A stretch of DNA of 7,751 bases, taken from assembly GCA_028877045.1 (NCBI GenBank), contig JAGWPQ010000064.1, positions 1 through 7,751 of the forward strand. Direction: 5' to 3'. The notes under the pieces were generated by a model. The model was not told the origin of the DNA. It saw nothing but the letters and a program-made list of their open reading frames with translations, and did not search any database. This stretch comes from Bacteroidota bacterium. GTDB lineage: Bacteria > Bacteroidota > Bacteroidia > Chitinophagales > Chitinophagaceae. Positions 5,673 through 7,751 of this stretch are shown one piece after another; the first letter of the stretch is position 1; every line of letters starts with the position of its first letter. Made by a program: the position numbers and the translations under genes.

Positions 5673-6695
5673 ATGAAATATCAAATTGGCGACGATATTA
5701 TTGTGCTGCACAGTAATGAAGAAGGAAAAGTGGTGGAGATCATGAATGATAAAATGGTGATGATCGAAGTGCGTGGCGTTAAGTTTCCTGCATACATGGA
5801 TCAGATCGATTTTCCCTATTTCAAACGATTTACTGAGAAGAAGATCGTTGAAAAGAAAAAAGAAAAAGTATTTGTCGATAATCTTCCCAAAGAAAAACCA
5901 ACACCCACCAAAGCAAAAGTTGCCGATGGCGTTTGGCTGTCTTTTATTCCAAAATTTTCTTTGGATGAATTCAATGATGAAGTGGTAGATCTTTTAAAAA
6001 TTCATCTCATCAATCGCACCGATAAAAATTATTCGTTTCAATATACACAGAAATTTGCCAACGAAAGCGCTTTCGAATTGCAAACAGAAATTGTTGCTTT
6101 TCATGATTTTTATTTGCACGATATTTCTTTCGAAACGGTAAACGACAATGTTTCTTTTCATTTTGATTTCAGTTTGCTTAATCCCGAAAAAAAGAAAGCT
6201 CCTCATTTCGAAACATCGCTGAAACTAAAGCCCAAACAGGTTTTTCAGCGAATCGAAGAAATGAAAAAAAAGAACGAGCCCACCATTTCGTATAAATTAT
6301 TTGATGTGTATCCCGATAAAGTACACGAAGATAAATTTGAATTGACAGGCCTTGCTGCTAAAGGGTATAAAGTATATGAGGCAAATAAAATTCGCCAGAA
6401 TTTAGAACCGGCACGTTCGGTTGTTGATCTGCACATCGAAAAATTATCCGACAACTGGAAGCATCTCAGCAACCTCGAAATATTATCGCAGCAGTTAGAT
6501 GAATTCGAAAAATGGTATCATCTTGCGGTGGCACATCGTCAATCAACATTAATTATTATTCATGGTGTGGGCAGCGGAAAATTACGCGATGAAATTCATG
6601 ATATTTTAAAAACAAGAAAAGAAGTAAAGACTTTCATCAATCAATACGATCCACGTTTTGGCTATGGTGCCACCGAAATATTTTTTCAGTATTAA
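5673..6695 (+). CDS. DUF2027 protein with C-terminal Smr domain
   Basis: The 340-residue soluble protein has three parts. The N-terminal segment (1-50) begins YQIGDDIIVLHSNEEGKVVEI, a small KOW/Tudor-like barrel resembling the one in MutS2. A lysine-rich linker follows (51-82). The middle part (85-215) is beta-rich, corresponding to the rest of DUF2027. The C-terminal Smr domain (about 248-340) has DLH at 252-254, IHGVGSGKLR at 296-305 and the closing YGATEIFF. Smr domains are found in MutS2 and related proteins and can nick or cleave nucleic acid; in MutS2 they act on stalled, collided ribosomes. The exact role of the Bacteroidota DUF2027-Smr protein is not known to me. AAGGAG at 5657-5662 lies 10 bases before the ATG but is also the last codons of the permease, so it may be coincidence. 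Probably cotranscribed with the permease; no terminator is seen after it. Confidence 0.92.
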   Translation: MKYQIGDDIIVLHSNEEGKVVEIMNDKMVMIEVRGVKFPAYMDQIDFPYFKRFTEKKIVEKKKEKVFVDNLPKEKPTPTKAKVADGVWLSFIPKFSLDEFNDEVVDLLKIHLINRTDKNYSFQYTQKFANESAFELQTEIVAFHDFYLHDISFETVNDNVSFHFDFSLLNPEKKKAPHFETSLKLKPKQVFQRIEEMKKKNEPTISYKLFDVYPDKVHEDKFELTGLAAKGYKVYEANKIRQNLEPARSVVDLHIEKLSDNWKHLSNLEILSQQLDEFEKWYHLAVAHRQSTLIIIHGVGSGKLRDEIHDILKTRKEVKTFINQYDPRFGYGATEIFFQY

Positions 6696-6731
6696 TTTTT
6701 GTTGACAAGCTTTTGAATAAGTATGTGGCTG

Positions 6732-6789
6732 CTGTTGCGTCGCACACTTGTACTCAATAACAATATTCAGCAACGACCGATGCCATGAA
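6732..6789. repeat. Composite intergenic repeat, left copy
   Basis: CTGTTGCGTCGCACACTT at 6732-6749 is the perfect reverse complement of 7721-7738, to the right of the amidase gene. CGATGCCATGAA at 6778-6789 recurs in the same orientation at 7740-7751. In this copy the two modules are 28 bases apart. The 18-base module has an imperfect palindromic centre (TGCG-T-CGCA) and is more GC-rich than the surroundings. The pattern looks like a dispersed intergenic repeat family, but only these two copies are visible. Confidence 0.7.
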
Positions 6790-6862
6790 GCTTTCAGCCG
6801 ATCAAATAACAATCAATATCACAAATCATCTATCAATTAACTTTATCGCAATAAATTATTTT

Positions 6863-7681
6863 ATGAAGCAGATGAAAATATTTTTTTTGATGATAGTGTT
6901 AATTGCATTTGTGTACAGTTGCACAAGATCGCCGTATGCAGCAACCAACCGTCAATATAAAAAACAGGAGAAAAATTATTCAAGATTATTGAAACAGATT
7001 CCTGATGTTTCGGTAAATGATACCATCAAACAACCGGCATATTTTGCAGGAACAACAAATTTCGGTTTACGCAAACCAAATTTTGTGATCATTCATCACA
7101 CGGCACAAAACAGTTGCGATCAAACGCTGAAAACCTTCACCACTGTGGCTTCTAAAGTAAGTGCACATTATGTGATCTGCAAAGATGGAACGGTACATCA
7201 CATGCTGAACGATTATTTCAGGGCATATCATGCCGGTGTAAGCCGATGGGGAAATTTAATTGATGTTAATTCATCTTCCATCGGAATAGAAATTGATAAT
7301 AATGGTTTCGAAGCTTTTACCGACGAACAAATAAATAGCTTATTAAGTTTGTTGGCAACCCTGAAGAAGAAATATGATATTCCTGCTGCAAACTTTATTG
7401 GTCACGGCGATATTGCACCGCGAAGAAAGAATGACCCCAATGTTTATTTTCCTTGGAAAAAATTAGCGGAACATGGCTTTGGTTTGTGGTATGATGAAGT
7501 GAGAGATTCTGTTCCTGCAAACTTTAATCCCATTCAGGCGTTGCGGATCGTTGGTTATGATGTGAAAGATACAACTGCTGCCATCCGTGCATTCAAACGT
7601 CATTTCATGCAGGACACAACAAGGAGTCTTAATGATGCAGATAAAAATGTGTTGTTTAATTTACAGAAGAAATACTTTTAA
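6863..7681 (+). CDS. amiD: AmiD-like lipoprotein N-acetylmuramoyl-L-alanine amidase
   Basis: This zinc amidase cleaves the bond between MurNAc and L-alanine in peptidoglycan or its fragments. The start at 6863 gives 272 residues: a hydrophobic leader (5-18) with a lipobox-like VYSC at 17-20, so the mature protein is probably lipid-anchored on Cys20. The Amidase_2 domain spans about 70-205. Zinc ligands by comparison with AmpD/AmiD are H78 (in VIIHHTA), H181 (in GHGDIAP) and D191 (in NDPNVYFPW); E143 in SIGIEID is the probable catalytic glutamate. The C-terminal region (about 222-272, AIRAFKRHF...LQKKY) resembles the peptidoglycan-binding helices that end E. coli AmiD. An in-frame ATG at 6785 would add 26 residues, but it lies inside the repeat and would bury the leader, so I reject it. 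A near-match -7 element, TAACTTTA, lies at 6838-6845. The gene is flanked by two copies of the composite repeat. Confidence 0.92.
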   Translation: MKQMKIFFLMIVLIAFVYSCTRSPYAATNRQYKKQEKNYSRLLKQIPDVSVNDTIKQPAYFAGTTNFGLRKPNFVIIHHTAQNSCDQTLKTFTTVASKVSAHYVICKDGTVHHMLNDYFRAYHAGVSRWGNLIDVNSSSIGIEIDNNGFEAFTDEQINSLLSLLATLKKKYDIPAANFIGHGDIAPRRKNDPNVYFPWKKLAEHGFGLWYDEVRDSVPANFNPIQALRIVGYDVKDTTAAIRAFKRHFMQDTTRSLNDADKNVLFNLQKKYF

Positions 7682-7720
7682 TTCGACCGACATTTTTTGT
7701 TCAGAATTATGAAAGAGTTG

Positions 7721-7751
7721 AAGTGTGCGACGCAACAGGCGATGCCATGAA
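7721..7751. repeat. Composite intergenic repeat, right copy (may run past the window edge)
   Basis: AAGTGTGCGACGCAACAG at 7721-7738 is the reverse complement of 6732-6749. One base later, CGATGCCATGAA (7740-7751) repeats 6778-6789 in direct orientation and continues to the last base of the window. The modules are joined here, whereas in the left copy they are separated and the 18-base module is flipped. It begins 39 bases after the amidase stop. Confidence 0.7.

Noticed and set aside
6785..6862. Upstream in-frame start for the amidase giving 298 residues
   Set aside because: The ATG at 6785 lies within the repeated 12-base module CGATGCCATGAA and would put 26 residues before a hydrophobic lipoprotein leader; the start at 6863 restores a normal signal sequence.
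6732..7751. Amidase region as an insertion sequence or transposon
   Set aside because: No transposase or integrase is encoded between the repeats, and the 12-base module is direct while the 18-base module is inverted, which does not fit simple terminal inverted repeats with a target duplication.

Overview
This window looks like an ordinary, AT-rich stretch of core chromosome from a Bacteroidota bacterium, most likely Chitinophagia/Chitinophagaceae; the family-level guess is inference from protein style. Four things point to the phylum. One is the small ribosomal protein of the DUF4295 (bL38) family directly after L28 and L33. The second is the DUF2027-Smr protein. The third is a set of four exact matches to the Bacteroidota -7 promoter element TAnnTTTG upstream of genes. 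The fourth is the general lack of Shine-Dalgarno sequences.

Layout. At the left edge the first 35 codons of ornithine aminotransferase (rocD) run leftward off the window. A 375-base gap with a strong promoter at its right end leads to a tight ribosomal-protein operon: rpmB (L28), rpmG (L33) and the DUF4295/bL38 gene. A rho-independent terminator closes this operon. ftsY (signal recognition particle receptor) follows from its own probable promoter. It converges on a small secreted, probably outer-membrane, beta-rich protein of unknown function, and the two share a bidirectional terminator. Divergent from that gene is a short-chain polyprenyl diphosphate synthase whose promoter-like element lies almost on its start codon. 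A 144-base gap holding a nested hairpin and three copies of an ATTCGTGT-type repeat leads to a large APC-family amino acid permease. A DUF2027/Smr-domain protein follows it after 7 bases. The last gene is an AmiD-like lipoprotein N-acetylmuramoyl-L-alanine amidase, flanked by two copies of a composite repeat (an 18-base module in inverted orientation plus a 12-base module in direct orientation). The second copy reaches the right edge of the window.

How the genes work together. rpmB-rpmG-bL38 supply large-subunit proteins, and ftsY delivers translating ribosomes to the membrane, so the left half is a translation/secretion neighbourhood. The right half is a set of housekeeping genes (isoprenoid synthesis, amino acid uptake, nucleic-acid-related Smr protein, peptidoglycan turnover) with no visible shared pathway. 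I see no mobile element genes, CRISPR array, tRNA, rRNA, toxin-antitoxin or defence genes. I do not see evidence of an undescribed multi-gene system. The most unusual features are the intergenic repeats on both sides of the amidase and upstream of the permease.
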